A DNA stretch of 64,000 nucleotides, taken from contig CAWJQA010000014.1 of assembly GCA_963844885.1 (NCBI GenBank), positions 55,669 to 119,668 of the forward strand. Direction: 5' to 3'. Positions 27,435 through 36,424 of the stretch are shown one piece after another. The position numbers were made by a program, and so were the translations under genes. Each line of letters opens with the position of its first letter. The stretch's first letter is position 1. Under the pieces are notes generated by a model. The model did no database searches. It had not been told where the DNA came from and saw only the letters and a program-made list of their open reading frames with translations. The DNA comes from DATMER01 sp963844885 (lineage in GTDB: Bacteria > Acidobacteriota > Thermoanaerobaculia > Multivoradales > UBA5704).

Positions 27435-27618
27435 GTTGGGGAGCCGTTCCCCAACGAGAACGGGCGCTGCGCGCCGGCATCGCGCGGCCGAGTATCGATG
27501 GGGAACGTCTCCCCAACGAGAACGGGCCTCGCCGCGTGATGGGGAACGTCTCCCCATCGCGCTCGGACGTTGCGCGCGGCGATGGCGGCTCCGGTCCACG
27601 TTGGGGAAGCGTTCCCCA
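27435..27618. repeat. Cluster of four GGGGAACGTCTCCCC-type palindromes
   Basis: In the 342-bp gene-free stretch 27367-27708 four short palindromes occur: 27435-27455 (GTTGGGGA..TCCCCAAC), 27499-27514, 27538-27558 (perfect GATGGGGA..TCCCCATC) and 27601-27618. Copies one and two share the flank CCCCAACGAGAACGGGC. Spacing is 64, 39 and 63 bp, so they are not a strict tandem array. They may be operators or mRNA hairpins. Nothing else is visible in the stretch. Confidence 0.75.
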
Positions 27619-27708
27619 GTGCCGGTGACGATCCACCCCGTGGGGGGGCGGAGGGCGCGCGGTCGGTTACCTGATCGCCCGAGTCAATCTCGGGAGGGTG
27701 AACTGCCT

Positions 27709-28104
27709 TCACCAGATCTTCCGCGATTCGACCAGGTACGGTGGATTGAGCTGGAGGATCTTCACTGTCGCTCGCCCGATAGGAGTTGTACCCAAGATTT
27801 GTGAGCCGGAGTCAATCCACGCGAAATGCTGCTGCCAGGTCTGGTAACGAGGATTGAACAGCCGTACGATCACGCCGGTTTCAGGATCCTCGCCGGCTAT
27901 GCTGATCCTTGTGCTCATTGCACAGCGAACAGGTGAGCCACAGATTATCCTCGACGGTGAGGCCGCCAACGATCGAGGGAAAAGATGCTCCATTTCCATG
28001 GGCGAGCCCACGATGGCCTCTTGAGTCAGGCGATAGCCGCAGCGGTGCTGAGCCTGATCGGCCACACGCTGGCGAAGGTCTTGAGGAATGTAGGCGGAGG
28101 TCAT
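27709..28104 (-). CDS. HNH endonuclease (two compensating frame breaks)
   Basis: About 130 aa. Joined across frames it reads AHRCGYRLTQEAIVG, MEMEHLFPRS, IVGGLTVEDNLWLTCSLCNEHKDQHS and VRLFNPR, the His-Asn-His core with the second zinc pair CSLC. Breaks are near 27975 and 27900. Independent of those, the first zinc pair is CGYR instead of CGYC, so zinc binding may be impaired. ATG overlaps the stop of the RHH-like gene (ATGA), implying a two-gene unit. HNH proteins nick or cut DNA; target unknown. Confidence 0.7.
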   Translation of the reverse strand: MTSAYIPQDLRQRVADQAQHRCGYRLTQEAIVGSPMEMEHLFPRSLAASPSRIICGSPVRCAMSTRISIAGEDPETGVIVRLFNPRYQTWQQHFAWIDSGSQILGTTPIGRATVKILQLNPPYLVESRKIW

Positions 28105-28511
28105 CTCCTGGCGACGAGTCCGGAGATGTCATGGCCGCGTTCTTGAGCAGCTTGGCGGCATGAGCCCGCACCAGCATGGTTCGTTCGTACTGCCGGACCA
28201 ACTCCGCGGCGGTCTTTGCTCCGGCGCGGTCAAGCCTCGTCCTGGCGCTTGAAGTGAAGAGCTTCCAGGCGAGCGCTGGCCTCGGAGGGGAACGTGTGCC
28301 GGGCGGCACGCCAGAGCGCGTCGTCGTCGAGGGTCTCCAGACCTGCGATCGCATCGAGCAGATCCTGAGGCAGTCCCTCGGTCTCCGGAGCCGCCGTCGT
28401 CACGGCATCCAGAAGCTCCGCTTCGACGCTGCGATGGGTCTGCGCGGCTCGCTGCTTGTAGCGCTCATAGACAGGAGCCGGAAGCCGAAGGGTGATGGTG
28501 TGGGCTGCCAT
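28101..28511 (-). CDS. Ribbon-helix-helix/antitoxin-like protein paired with HNH (two frame breaks)
   Basis: Begins MAAHTITLRLPAPVYERYKQRA, a typical RHH strand-helix start, followed by EAELLDAVTTAAPE, LPQDLLDAIAGLETLDDDALW and LEALHFKRQDE. A missing G near 28233 moves the rest to another frame (LDRAGAKTAAELVRQYERTML) and another near 28133 gives KERGHDISGLVARR and a stop at 28101, overlapping the HNH start. Such proteins often repress their own operon. Whether the pair is a toxin-antitoxin system is inference. Confidence 0.65.
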
Positions 28512-28610
28512 CTGTTTCTCCTCGGCGGGGATATTACCACTCCTTCCGGCCGCCCTTGAACCCTGCTACCCCCTAGAGGTATGGTTGACTCTCCTGGTCC
28601 GGGGGGCGGC

Positions 28611-29621
28611 ATGAACCACTGGAAGGAGACGGCGGAAATCTTCTCGCGGCTTGCCGAGCTGACGGCGGCGGGGCGGCGGGCGGTGCTCGCCACCGTGGTG
28701 CGCATCTCCGGCTCCGCGTACCGCCGGCCCGGTGCCCGGTTCCTCATCGAAGAGACGGGCGACACCCTCGGCAGCGTGAGCGGCGGCTGCCTCGAAGCCG
28801 ATGTGCGCGAGGTGGCCAAGGGGGTTCTGGAGTCCGGGAGGCCGAGCCTCCGCCACTACAGCACCGGCTCCGACGAGGACATCGTGTGGGGTCTCGGGTT
28901 GGGCTGCAACGGTCTCGTGGACGTGTTCATCCAACCGGCCACCGAAGGTCCGCTGGCGGGGCTGGCCGGCCCGTTGCGGGAGCTTCTCGCCGGGGACTCC
29001 GAGGTGACGCTCTCCACCGTGATCTCCGGTGACGACGCGGGCGCCGTTTCCCGGGTCGAACGCGATGGCCGCTCGACCGGCGTCGAGAAGGGCGGCGAGC
29101 GCGACGTCTTCATCGAGATCCTGTCGCCGCCGCCTCATCTCCTCATCTGCGGAGCCGGCGACGATTCCAGGCCGCTCGTCGCGTATGCCGCGGATGCCGG
29201 CTTCCGCGTCACTCTCCTCGATCACCGCCCGGCTCTCCTGGAGCCGGCGTGGTACCCGCAAGCGGCGCGGTTGAGGGTGGCGAGGCCCGAACAGCCGGAG
29301 GTAGATCTTCCTCCCGCCGATCGGTCTCTCGCCGTGGTGAAGACGCACTCGCTGGCCTACGACCGCGAATGGGTGCGCCGGCTGCTCGCGGCCGGTGTGC
29401 CCTATGTCGGCGTGCTCGGACCCCGGGAGCGGACGGCGACGATCCTGCGCGAGATCGGCGCGCCGGGCGATGAAAGGGTTTTCGGTCCGGTGGGGCTCGA
29501 CCTCGGCGCGGACGGCCCGCGCCAGGTCGCGATCAGTATTGTCGCCGAGCTGCTCGCTTTCGTCGCGAAACGCGAGCCGCGCCATCTCTGTGAACGCAAG
29601 GAGGCGATCCATGCAGGCTGA
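28611..29621 (+). CDS. XdhC family molybdenum-enzyme maturation protein
   Basis: 336 aa. N-terminal XdhC_CoxI domain (LATVVRISGSAYRRPGARFLI; GSVSGGCLEADV; GLGCNGLVDVFIQ) and C-terminal Rossmann-like XdhC_C domain (PPPHLLICGAGDDSRPLVAYAADAG; GPVGLDLGADGP). XdhC proteins carry and insert the modified molybdenum cofactor. First gene of the CO dehydrogenase locus. ATG at 28611 has GGGGGGCGG upstream; an ATG at 28581 is less likely. Overlaps the next gene by 11 bp. Confidence 0.88.
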   Translation: MNHWKETAEIFSRLAELTAAGRRAVLATVVRISGSAYRRPGARFLIEETGDTLGSVSGGCLEADVREVAKGVLESGRPSLRHYSTGSDEDIVWGLGLGCNGLVDVFIQPATEGPLAGLAGPLRELLAGDSEVTLSTVISGDDAGAVSRVERDGRSTGVEKGGERDVFIEILSPPPHLLICGAGDDSRPLVAYAADAGFRVTLLDHRPALLEPAWYPQAARLRVARPEQPEVDLPPADRSLAVVKTHSLAYDREWVRRLLAAGVPYVGVLGPRERTATILREIGAPGDERVFGPVGLDLGADGPRQVAISIVAELLAFVAKREPRHLCERKEAIHAG

Positions 29622-30201
29622 ACGAAAGGGATCTGTCGCGGGCATTCTCCTCGCCGCCGGCACGTCGAGCCGGATGGGGAGCAATAAGCTGCTCTTGGAG
29701 CTCAATGGCGAGAGCGTCCTGCGCGGCGCGGCGCGGCGGGCGTTGGCCGGCGGGGTTTCGCCGCTGTACGTGGTGCTCGGCCACGAATCGGACAAAACCT
29801 TTCGCGAGATTGAAGACCTCCGTTGCGAATGGGCGCTCAATCCATTCTATGAGAAGGGGATGAACAGCTCGCTCAAGGGCGGCCTCCTCGCCGCGAAGGC
29901 CAAGGCTCGAGCGGTGGTCGTGATGTTGGCCGACATGCCGTTCGTCACGGCCGAGATGATCGCCGGCCTGATCGAACGCTACCGGACGACCGGGGCGCCG
30001 CTGGTCATTTCGGACTACGGAGGCGTCAACGCGCCTCCCATGCTGTACGACCGGAGCCTCTTCAACGAGTTGTTGATGGAGATGGGAGAGGGCTGCGGCA
30101 AGCAGGTGGTGAAGCGCCACCGGGCCGAAGCGGAGGTTCTTTCCTGGCCGGAGTCTGCTCTCGCCGACATCGATGTGCCCGAGGACTATGAACGGGTGTA
30201 G
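29611..30201 (+). CDS. MobA/MocA-like molybdenum cofactor nucleotidyltransferase
   Basis: 196 aa. LLAAGTSSRMGSNKLLLELNGESVL is the nucleotide-binding signature of the MobA-like family, and VVMLADMPFVTAEMI holds the metal-binding Asp. It would attach CMP (MocA-type) or GMP to the molybdenum cofactor. CO dehydrogenase uses the CMP form, so cytidylyltransferase is the better guess. AAGGAGG precedes the ATG, which lies within the xdhC end. Confidence 0.85.
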   Translation: MQAERKGSVAGILLAAGTSSRMGSNKLLLELNGESVLRGAARRALAGGVSPLYVVLGHESDKTFREIEDLRCEWALNPFYEKGMNSSLKGGLLAAKAKARAVVVMLADMPFVTAEMIAGLIERYRTTGAPLVISDYGGVNAPPMLYDRSLFNELLMEMGEGCGKQVVKRHRAEAEVLSWPESALADIDVPEDYERV

Positions 30202-30211
30202 GATCTCGCTG

Positions 30212-31312
30212 ATGCTGAAGAGGATTTTCGCCGACAACTTCCGCGCGCTGGTGAACTTCGAGCTCCGGCCCGGTCACCTGAGCCTCCTGCTGGGTGGCAA
30301 CGGCAGCGGCAAGACCAGCGTGTTCGACGTTCTGGGAAGCTTGCGCGACTTGATCGTGCTGGGCCGGTCCGCGGGCGAGCTGTTCTCGTTTTCCCGAACC
30401 CGATGGGACACTCGGGACGTGCAACGGTTCGAGCTGGACCTGCAGAGCAATGGCGGGACCTACCGCTACGCACTGAAGATCGAGCATCCCGACGAACCTC
30501 ACGGCAAGCCCTTCATCCGATCGGAGACCGTCACCTTCGACGGCAGCTTGCTCTATCGATTCTCCGCCGGAGAAGTCCAACTGTTCCATGACGATGAAAC
30601 CGCAGGGCCGGTATTCCCGTTCCGCCTGACCGGTCGTTTCTGGTGAATCTCGACTCACCCGGGTCCAAGCTGATCGCTCGCCTTGCAGGGTTCAAGAAGC
30701 TGATGACCGGAATCTGGGTTGTGCAGCCGAATCCGTTCGGGATCGAGACCGCGTCAACGCAGGACCAGGTTTTCCTGGCTCGAAACGGCAGCAACTTCGC
30801 TTCGTTTTTCAGCTACCTCAACAGCGAACGTCCCGAGGCGAGGACCGAGGCTGGAAGCGCCGGTTGGGCGATGCGCTACCGGAATTTCGTAACCTTCTCT
30901 TCCGGCGCATGGGAGACTCGAAGCTCCTCCTCGCGGCGTTCAACGATGAAAGAAAGTCCTCCGTCGAGTATGGCCTCTCGGAGCTGTCCGAGGGACAGAG
31001 GGTGCTGGCGGTCTTTACGCGGCCGTTTGCGGCCTGACGCAGGAGGGAGCGGTGCTCTGCTTCGACGAGCCGGACAACTTCGTGGCCTTGTCGGAGATTC
31101 AGCCTTGGCTCCAGGTCTTGCGCGATACGCTCGAGGCTCAGGGCGGGCAGGCGATGATCGTTTCGCATCATCCCGAGGTTATAGACTACTTGGCCCTCGA
31201 CTCCCTCTGGCAGTTCGAGCGACCCTCGGGGCCCGTGATCGCCAGGCCATACGAGGGCGACGCCGCGTCGCCACTGAAGCTCTCCGAGCTCGTCGCCCGG
31301 GGAGCCGCGTAG
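30212..31312 (+). CDS. AAA ATPase, OLD/SMC-like, defence-type (three frame breaks)
   Basis: About 366 aa when joined. Starts MLKRIFADNFRALVNFEL with Walker A LGGNGSGKTS, as in AAA_15/AAA_21 ATPases; then LYRFSAGEVQLF, the signature-like GLSELSEGQRVLAVL, Walker B VLCFDEPDNFVALSEI and IVSHHPEVIDYLALDS. Breaks are near 30635, 30855 and 31012; start and stop are in the same frame. Its partner gene starts 1 bp later. Pairs of this ATPase with a TOPRIM-like protein resemble OLD-type and PARIS-like anti-phage modules. Alone among its neighbours it has no molybdenum role. Confidence 0.75.
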
Positions 31313-31313
31313 A

Positions 31314-31856
31314 GTGCCGAAGAATCTGAGATGTCTTCTTCTCTGTGAAGACGCCGAACAGGAGCGGATTTTCCGCCAATCCTGGAACGCCACTTCCGCC
31401 GCATCCATGTGGAACCCCGGAAACGACACGGCGGAGCCAGCTTCGTGTTGCAGCGCGTGGAACGCCTGGCGGCCTACATCCGGCAACGCCAACAAGAAGC
31501 GGTGGGGTTGGTGGTGGTGATCGACGGCGATACCACCGGGCTCAAGGGGCGGCTAGAGGAGATCTAAACCGCCGCGGGTCTCACAGGCGCCTCCTGGGAG
31601 CACCGGATCGCCCGGTGCGTTCTATGCCGCACCGTGGAGAGTGGGAGCTGTGGCTGTGCGGAGAACGCGAAGTCGATGAGCGGATCGAGTACAAGGCGAC
31701 CTTCCGCCGCGAAGTCGAAAGGGGTACGATGAGTGCTCGCCGGGCGGTTGAAGCCTGGTTCGCTCCTCTCAGCCCCGAGGAGAGCCAAGCCGAAGAGGAT
31801 CGGCTTCCAGCCCTGGCGCACGGACGCAAAGAAGTGGCTCGGCTCCAACAATTTAA
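31314..31856 (+). CDS. TOPRIM/RloB-like partner of the AAA ATPase (frame broken)
   Basis: GTG start, 1 bp after the ATPase stop. Begins VPKNLRCLLLCEDAEQERIF, where CEDAEQE matches the acidic start of a TOPRIM fold; then VERLAAYIRQRQQEAVG and VVVIDGDTTGLKGRLEEI with the DxD pair, WELWLCGEREVDE and VEAWFAPLSPEE. Breaks near 31380, 31565 and 31630. TAA at 31854 is in frame with the GTG and is my chosen end. TOPRIM-like proteins paired with AAA ATPases are nucleases in several defence systems; here that is inferred. Confidence 0.55.
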
Positions 31857-31899
31857 AGCGGTAAACCTCACGAAAAAAACGGGCAGGGAGGCTAAAGCC

Positions 31900-32844
31900 A
31901 TGCGCACCGAGCTTCTCCAGTTGGCGGCGGATCTGGCGCGACGCGGAGAGCCGTTCGTAACGGCGGTGGTGGTGCGCCGCCGGCCGGTCAGCTCGTCCCA
32001 GCCGGGCGACTCGGCGATCATCACCGCCGATGGCACCTTCCATGGCTGGCTCGGCGGCAGTTGCACCCAGCCTACCGCGGTCCGCGAGGCGCAGCGGGCG
32101 CTTGCCGATGGCCAGCCCCGCCTGGTGATGCTGACTCCCGACCCCGAATCCGAACGGCGTCCCGGTGTCGACGTCTTCCCCATGACCTGCCAGAGTGGAG
32201 GGACCGTGGAGATCTTTCTCGAACCCGTCCTGCCCGCGCCTCGCCTCGTCGTCTTCGGCTCCTCTCCCATCGCCAAGGCGCTGGCCCGGCTCGGCCAGGC
32301 CATGGGGTACAGCGCCGTGGCGGTGGAGGACGACATGGAGCTGGCGCGCAACGCCGCGTCTCCGCATGCCCCCTGCTTCAGCGTGGTGGCCACGATGGGC
32401 GACGTGGACGAGGATGCGATCCGCGCCGCGCTGGATCTCGCGCCCGCCTATCTCGGCGTCGTGGCGAGCGCCAAACGGTTCGCGTCCATGCGGGAGACGC
32501 TCCTCGCCCGCGGCGTGCCGGCCGCGGCTCTCGACCGCATCCACTGCCCGGCCGGCGTGAAGATCGGCGCCCGCACCCCCGAGGAGATCGCGCTTTCGAT
32601 CCTGGCGGAGATTGTCGAGCGCCGCCGCGCCGCGGAGCCGGCGACGGTATCGGCTCCGGTATCGGCCCCGCCGGCGGCGATCGAAGCGATCGATCCGATT
32701 TGCGGCATGACCGTGATCATTGCCAAGGCGCGCCACACCGCCGAGCACGCCGGCCGCACCTGGTATTTCTGTTGTGGCGGCTGCCGCGAAAAGTTTCTGA
32801 CCGATCCCGGGCGCTATGCGATGGAAGGGGCCGCGTCCGCATGA
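31900..32844 (+). CDS. XdhC family protein with C-terminal YHS domain
   Basis: 314 aa. N-terminal half TAVVVRRRPVSSSQPGDSAI and FHGWLGGSCTQPT is XdhC-like, followed by the XdhC_C Rossmann part (VFGSSPIAKALARLGQAMGYS; GVKIGARTPEEIALSIL). The last 45 residues form a YHS metal-binding domain (IDPICGMTV, WYFCCGGCREKFLTDPGRYA) with paired cysteines. The fusion would link cofactor loading to metal (possibly copper) delivery for CO dehydrogenase; this is inference. ATG has GGGAGG upstream. Stop overlaps coxD by ATGA. Confidence 0.88.
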   Translation: MRTELLQLAADLARRGEPFVTAVVVRRRPVSSSQPGDSAIITADGTFHGWLGGSCTQPTAVREAQRALADGQPRLVMLTPDPESERRPGVDVFPMTCQSGGTVEIFLEPVLPAPRLVVFGSSPIAKALARLGQAMGYSAVAVEDDMELARNAASPHAPCFSVVATMGDVDEDAIRAALDLAPAYLGVVASAKRFASMRETLLARGVPAAALDRIHCPAGVKIGARTPEEIALSILAEIVERRRAAEPATVSAPVSAPPAAIEAIDPICGMTVIIAKARHTAEHAGRTWYFCCGGCREKFLTDPGRYAMEGAASA

Positions 32845-33731
32845 GGCCCGAGATCGCGGAGCTTCAGGAGGCCATGGAGCGGCTGGGCTACGTCGCCGAT
32901 CCGGCCATCGCCACGGCTCTCTTCCTGGCGCGGGAGATGCGCCGGCCCTTGCTCATCGAAGGGGATGCCGGCGTCGGCAAGACCGAGATCGCCAAGGTGC
33001 TGGCGCGGCTCCTCGAAACCGAATTGATCCGCCTCCAGTGTTATGAAGGGTTGGATGTCTCGACTTCGCTTTACGAATGGAACTATCAGCGGCAGATGCT
33101 CCGCCTGCGGCTCGCCGAGCAGGAAGGCCAACACAAGACGGCGGAGGAGATCGAAGATCTCATCTTCGGCCGCGCCTATCTCCTGGAGCGCCCGCTGTTG
33201 CGCGCGATCACCCGGCGCGAGGGGGCGCCGGTGCTGTTGATCGACGAGATCGATCGCGCGGATGACGCGTTCGAGGCGTTCCTGCTGGAGTTGCTGTCGG
33301 ATTTCCAGGTGACAATCCCAGAACTGGGAACGATCCGCGCCGAGCACGTGCCGCACGTGATCCTCACCTCGAACCGGACGCGGGAGATCGGCGACGCGCT
33401 GCGCCGCCGCTGCCTCTACCTTTATATCGAGCACCCTTCGCTGGAGAAGGAGGTGCGCATCCTGCGCGCCAGGGTGCCGGAGGCCGGGCCGGTGCTGGCC
33501 GGGGAGATCGCCCGATTCCTCCAGGCGCTGCGCCGCCGCCAGCTCAGCAAGGCGCCCGGTGTCGCGGAGACGATCGATTGGGCACAGGCGCTGCTCCATC
33601 TGCACCGGTCGCACCTCGACCGCGAGACGGTCGAGCAGACTCTGGGCTGCATTCTCAAGGATCATCACGACCTGCGTGAATTGGGACCGGACGAGCTGGC
33701 GGCGGACCTGGCGGAGGCGACGGCTTCATGA
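32841..33731 (+). CDS. coxD: CoxD-type MoxR AAA+ ATPase
   Basis: 296 aa. Walker A LIEGDAGVGKTEIAKV, Walker B VLLIDEIDRADDAFEAFLLELL, sensor 1 HVILTSNRTREIGDALRRRC. In carboxydotrophs CoxD works with CoxE and CoxF in building the Cu-S-Mo active site of CO dehydrogenase. Overlaps xdhC-YHS by ATGA at its start and coxE by ATGA at its end. Intact. Confidence 0.9.
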   Translation: MRPEIAELQEAMERLGYVADPAIATALFLAREMRRPLLIEGDAGVGKTEIAKVLARLLETELIRLQCYEGLDVSTSLYEWNYQRQMLRLRLAEQEGQHKTAEEIEDLIFGRAYLLERPLLRAITRREGAPVLLIDEIDRADDAFEAFLLELLSDFQVTIPELGTIRAEHVPHVILTSNRTREIGDALRRRCLYLYIEHPSLEKEVRILRARVPEAGPVLAGEIARFLQALRRRQLSKAPGVAETIDWAQALLHLHRSHLDRETVEQTLGCILKDHHDLRELGPDELAADLAEATAS

Positions 33732-34870
33732 GCGTTCCGGACCTCGTCCACCACCTCGCCCGTTTCGCCCGCGCGCTGCGCGAGCACGGGGTGGCGGTAA
33801 ACCTTTCGGACGAGGCGGACGGCCTGGAGGCGCTCACCCTGGTGGACGTCGGCGACCGTGACGAGGTGCGGCGGGCGCTGCGCGCGGCACTCAAGATCCG
33901 GCCGCGCGACGGCGCCGTCTTCGAGGAGCTGTTCGCGCGGCTTTGGACGGCGGCGGAGCCGGTGCCGGACCGGCCCGCGCCGCCGCGGCTGCCGGAATCG
34001 AGGCACGGCCCGTCGACACCGCGGCGGGCGCCGCGCCCCGCGGCGTGGCCGGCCGGCATTGTTCAGGCGCCGGATATCCTGCCGACCGGCGACGAGCCGG
34101 GCTACAGTCCGGACGCCGTCCTGCGCCGGAAACCTTTCGAAGAGATCTCCCCGGCCGACCTCCAGGCGATGGAACGCCTTCTCGCACGCCTTGCTCTACG
34201 CGTCGCCACCCGCCCCAGCCGGCGGCTCGTGCCGACGCAGGGACGCGGTACCATCGACTTGCGGCGGAGCTTCCGGCGGGCGCTCGCGTACGGCGGCGAA
34301 TTCCTTTCTCTCGCGCGGCGCGCCCGGCCCGTCGAGAGGGCGCGCCTGGTGGTAATCTGCGACACCAGCGGCTCCATGGATCCGTACACGCGCTTCCTTC
34401 TCACCTTCGTGCTGGCGCTCCATCGCGTGGCCCGCGCGAGCCGGTCCACCGAGATTTTCGCCTTCAATACCTCTCTGGTGCGGTTGACGCCTTTTCTCCG
34501 GCCCGGACGGATCGATCTCGCGCTGGAGCGGCTCGCGGCGCGCGTTCCCGACTGGTCGGGCGGCACGCGCATCGGCGAGTGCCTGGCCGCTTTCGCCGGT
34601 ACTTATCTCGATGAGTTGGTCGATGGCAAGACCGTCGTGCTCATCCTGAGCGACGGCCTCGACCGCGGCGATCTCGCTCCCCTTCAGGGCGCCTTGCGCG
34701 CCTTGCAGCGGCGCGCAAGGCGGGTGCTGTGGCTCAACCCCCTGGCCGGAGACCGGCGCTACGAGCCCACCGCCCGCGCCATGGCGGCGGCGCTGCCGTG
34801 GATCGACCGCCTGCTGCCGGCGCACAACCTGGAGTCGCTGGAGCGGCTCCTTCCCTTGCTGACCACGTGA
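33728..34870 (+). CDS. coxE: CoxE-type von Willebrand factor A protein
   Basis: 380 aa. CoxE-like VWA region with the MIDAS DTSGSMDPYTRF and the later SGGTRIGECL and LILSDGLDRGD residues. Works with the MoxR-type CoxD in metal-cluster maturation of CO dehydrogenase. The N-terminal third is Pro/Arg-rich. Translationally coupled to coxD (ATGA). Confidence 0.9.
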   Translation: MSVPDLVHHLARFARALREHGVAVNLSDEADGLEALTLVDVGDRDEVRRALRAALKIRPRDGAVFEELFARLWTAAEPVPDRPAPPRLPESRHGPSTPRRAPRPAAWPAGIVQAPDILPTGDEPGYSPDAVLRRKPFEEISPADLQAMERLLARLALRVATRPSRRLVPTQGRGTIDLRRSFRRALAYGGEFLSLARRARPVERARLVVICDTSGSMDPYTRFLLTFVLALHRVARASRSTEIFAFNTSLVRLTPFLRPGRIDLALERLAARVPDWSGGTRIGECLAAFAGTYLDELVDGKTVVLILSDGLDRGDLAPLQGALRALQRRARRVLWLNPLAGDRRYEPTARAMAAALPWIDRLLPAHNLESLERLLPLLTT

Positions 34871-34882
34871 GGGTCAAACCCT

Positions 34883-35521
34883 ATGGGCATGCAGATCGAA
34901 AAGAGCTTCGTCGTCAACGCCCCTTTCCAGGCCGTGTGGGAATTCCTGATCGATCCGAAACGCGTGGCGGCCTGCCTGCCGGGTGCCGCCATCACCGATC
35001 AGATCGACGAGAAGACCTGGGGCGGCACGATGACCGTCAAGGTGGGTCCCGTCACCGCCGCCTACCGCGGCAAGCTGCGCTTCGAAAGGCTCGATCCCGC
35101 GGCGGGGGAGGCCGAGATGTCCGGTGCCGCCCAGGAGACGCGCGGCAAGGGGGGGGCCGACATGCGGATGAAAAGCCGCGTCGTCGAGCGTTCCCCGGGG
35201 GAGACCGAGGTGACGGTCACCTCCGATGTCAACGTGGTGGGCGTCCTGGCGCAGTTCGGCCGCGGCATGATCCAGGACGTCAGCGATCAGCTTTTCCAGA
35301 AGTTTTCCGACGCCATGCGCCGCGAGCTCGGAGTCCCCGCCGCGGCCGGTCCGGTGGAAGCGGCCGCTCCGGTCCCGGTTCCAAAACGGGAGGAAGTCCT
35401 CGACGTCGGCGCTCTGGGTACCGCGGCGGCCGGCCGAGCCGCCGTCCGCATGCTGCAACGGCCGGCATTTTGGATTGTCATCATCGTCCTCGCCCTCATC
35501 CTTTACTGGTTCCTCCGTTAG
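34883..35521 (+). CDS. coxG: CoxG-like SRPBCC protein with C-terminal membrane anchor
   Basis: 212 aa. SRPBCC fold (EKSFVVNAPFQAVWEFLIDPKRVAACLPGA; TSDVNVVGVLAQFGRGM) and a C-terminal helix AFWIVIIVLALILYWFL. CoxG proteins recruit CO dehydrogenase to the membrane and in recent work carry quinones from the enzyme; the anchor here fits that. Follows coxE by 12 bp. Confidence 0.9.
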   Translation: MGMQIEKSFVVNAPFQAVWEFLIDPKRVAACLPGAAITDQIDEKTWGGTMTVKVGPVTAAYRGKLRFERLDPAAGEAEMSGAAQETRGKGGADMRMKSRVVERSPGETEVTVTSDVNVVGVLAQFGRGMIQDVSDQLFQKFSDAMRRELGVPAAAGPVEAAAPVPVPKREEVLDVGALGTAAAGRAAVRMLQRPAFWIVIIVLALILYWFLR

Positions 35522-35549
35522 GGCCTCCGCCCACGGAAAGGAGAGTTGG

Positions 35550-36422
35550 ATGATCCCCGCACAGTTCGATTACCATGCACCCCGAACGCTGGAGGAGGCG
35601 ATCGACCTCCTCCAGCGCCACCCCGACGAGGCCAAGGTCCTGTCCGGTGGGCAGAGCCTCCTGCCGCTCCTCAAGCTCCGGCTCGGAGCCGCCGGCCACC
35701 TGGTGGACATCGGCCGCATCCCCGGCCTCGAAGGGATCGGGGAAGAGAACGGCACCCTGAAGATCGGCGGGCGCACCCGCGAGTCGGCCCTGGAGCGCTC
35801 GGAATTGATTCAGAAACGCTATCCGCTGCTGGCCGACACCGCCGCGGTGATCGCCGATCCCCTGGTGCGCAATCTGGCCACCGTGGGCGGCAACCTGGCG
35901 CACGGCGACCCGGCGAACGATCACCCGGCCACCATGCTCGCGCTGCGCGCCTCGGTCGTGGCCTTCGGCCCGCGCGGCACGCGCACGATCCCCATCGACG
36001 ACTTCTTCCGCGGCCTTTTTGAAACGGCTTTGGAACCGGTGGAGATCGTCACCGGAATTCACATTCCCGTGCCGCCGCCCCGGAGCGGCGGCGCCTATGT
36101 GAAGCTCGAACGCAAGGTGGGCGATTTCGCCACCGCCGCTTCGGCCGTGCAACTCACCCTCGGCGCGGGCGGCGAAATCGTGAGCATCGGCATCGCTCTG
36201 ACCAACGCCGGACCGACGCCGGTCCGCGCCGCCGCGGCCGAGCGGCTGCTCACCGGCAAGGTCCCCGACGACAATCTGATCGCCGCGGCCGCGCGGCAGG
36301 CCGGCGAGGCGGCGAATCCGAGCCCCGACCGGCGCGGATCGGTCGATTACAAGAGAAACATGGCGCGGATCCTGACGGCGCGCGCTCTCCGGCAGGCCCT
36401 CCAGCGGGCCAGGGAGAATTAG
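35550..36422 (+). CDS. coxM: CO dehydrogenase medium (FAD) subunit
   Basis: 290 aa. FAD-binding motifs VLSGGQSLLPLLKLRL and ATVGGNLAHGDPANDHPA match CoxM, which passes electrons from the [2Fe-2S] subunit to quinone carriers. AAAGGAGAG precedes the ATG at 35550. No frame break, unlike the two subunits downstream; coxS begins 2 bp after its stop. Confidence 0.92.
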   Translation: MIPAQFDYHAPRTLEEAIDLLQRHPDEAKVLSGGQSLLPLLKLRLGAAGHLVDIGRIPGLEGIGEENGTLKIGGRTRESALERSELIQKRYPLLADTAAVIADPLVRNLATVGGNLAHGDPANDHPATMLALRASVVAFGPRGTRTIPIDDFFRGLFETALEPVEIVTGIHIPVPPPRSGGAYVKLERKVGDFATAASAVQLTLGAGGEIVSIGIALTNAGPTPVRAAAAERLLTGKVPDDNLIAAAARQAGEAANPSPDRRGSVDYKRNMARILTARALRQALQRAREN

Positions 36423-36424
36423 CC

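Noticed and set aside
31345..32844. Single fused TOPRIM-XdhC protein
   Set aside because: The frame runs through by chance after a break; XdhC has its own ATG with GGGAGG, and a TAA in the original frame ends the first gene.
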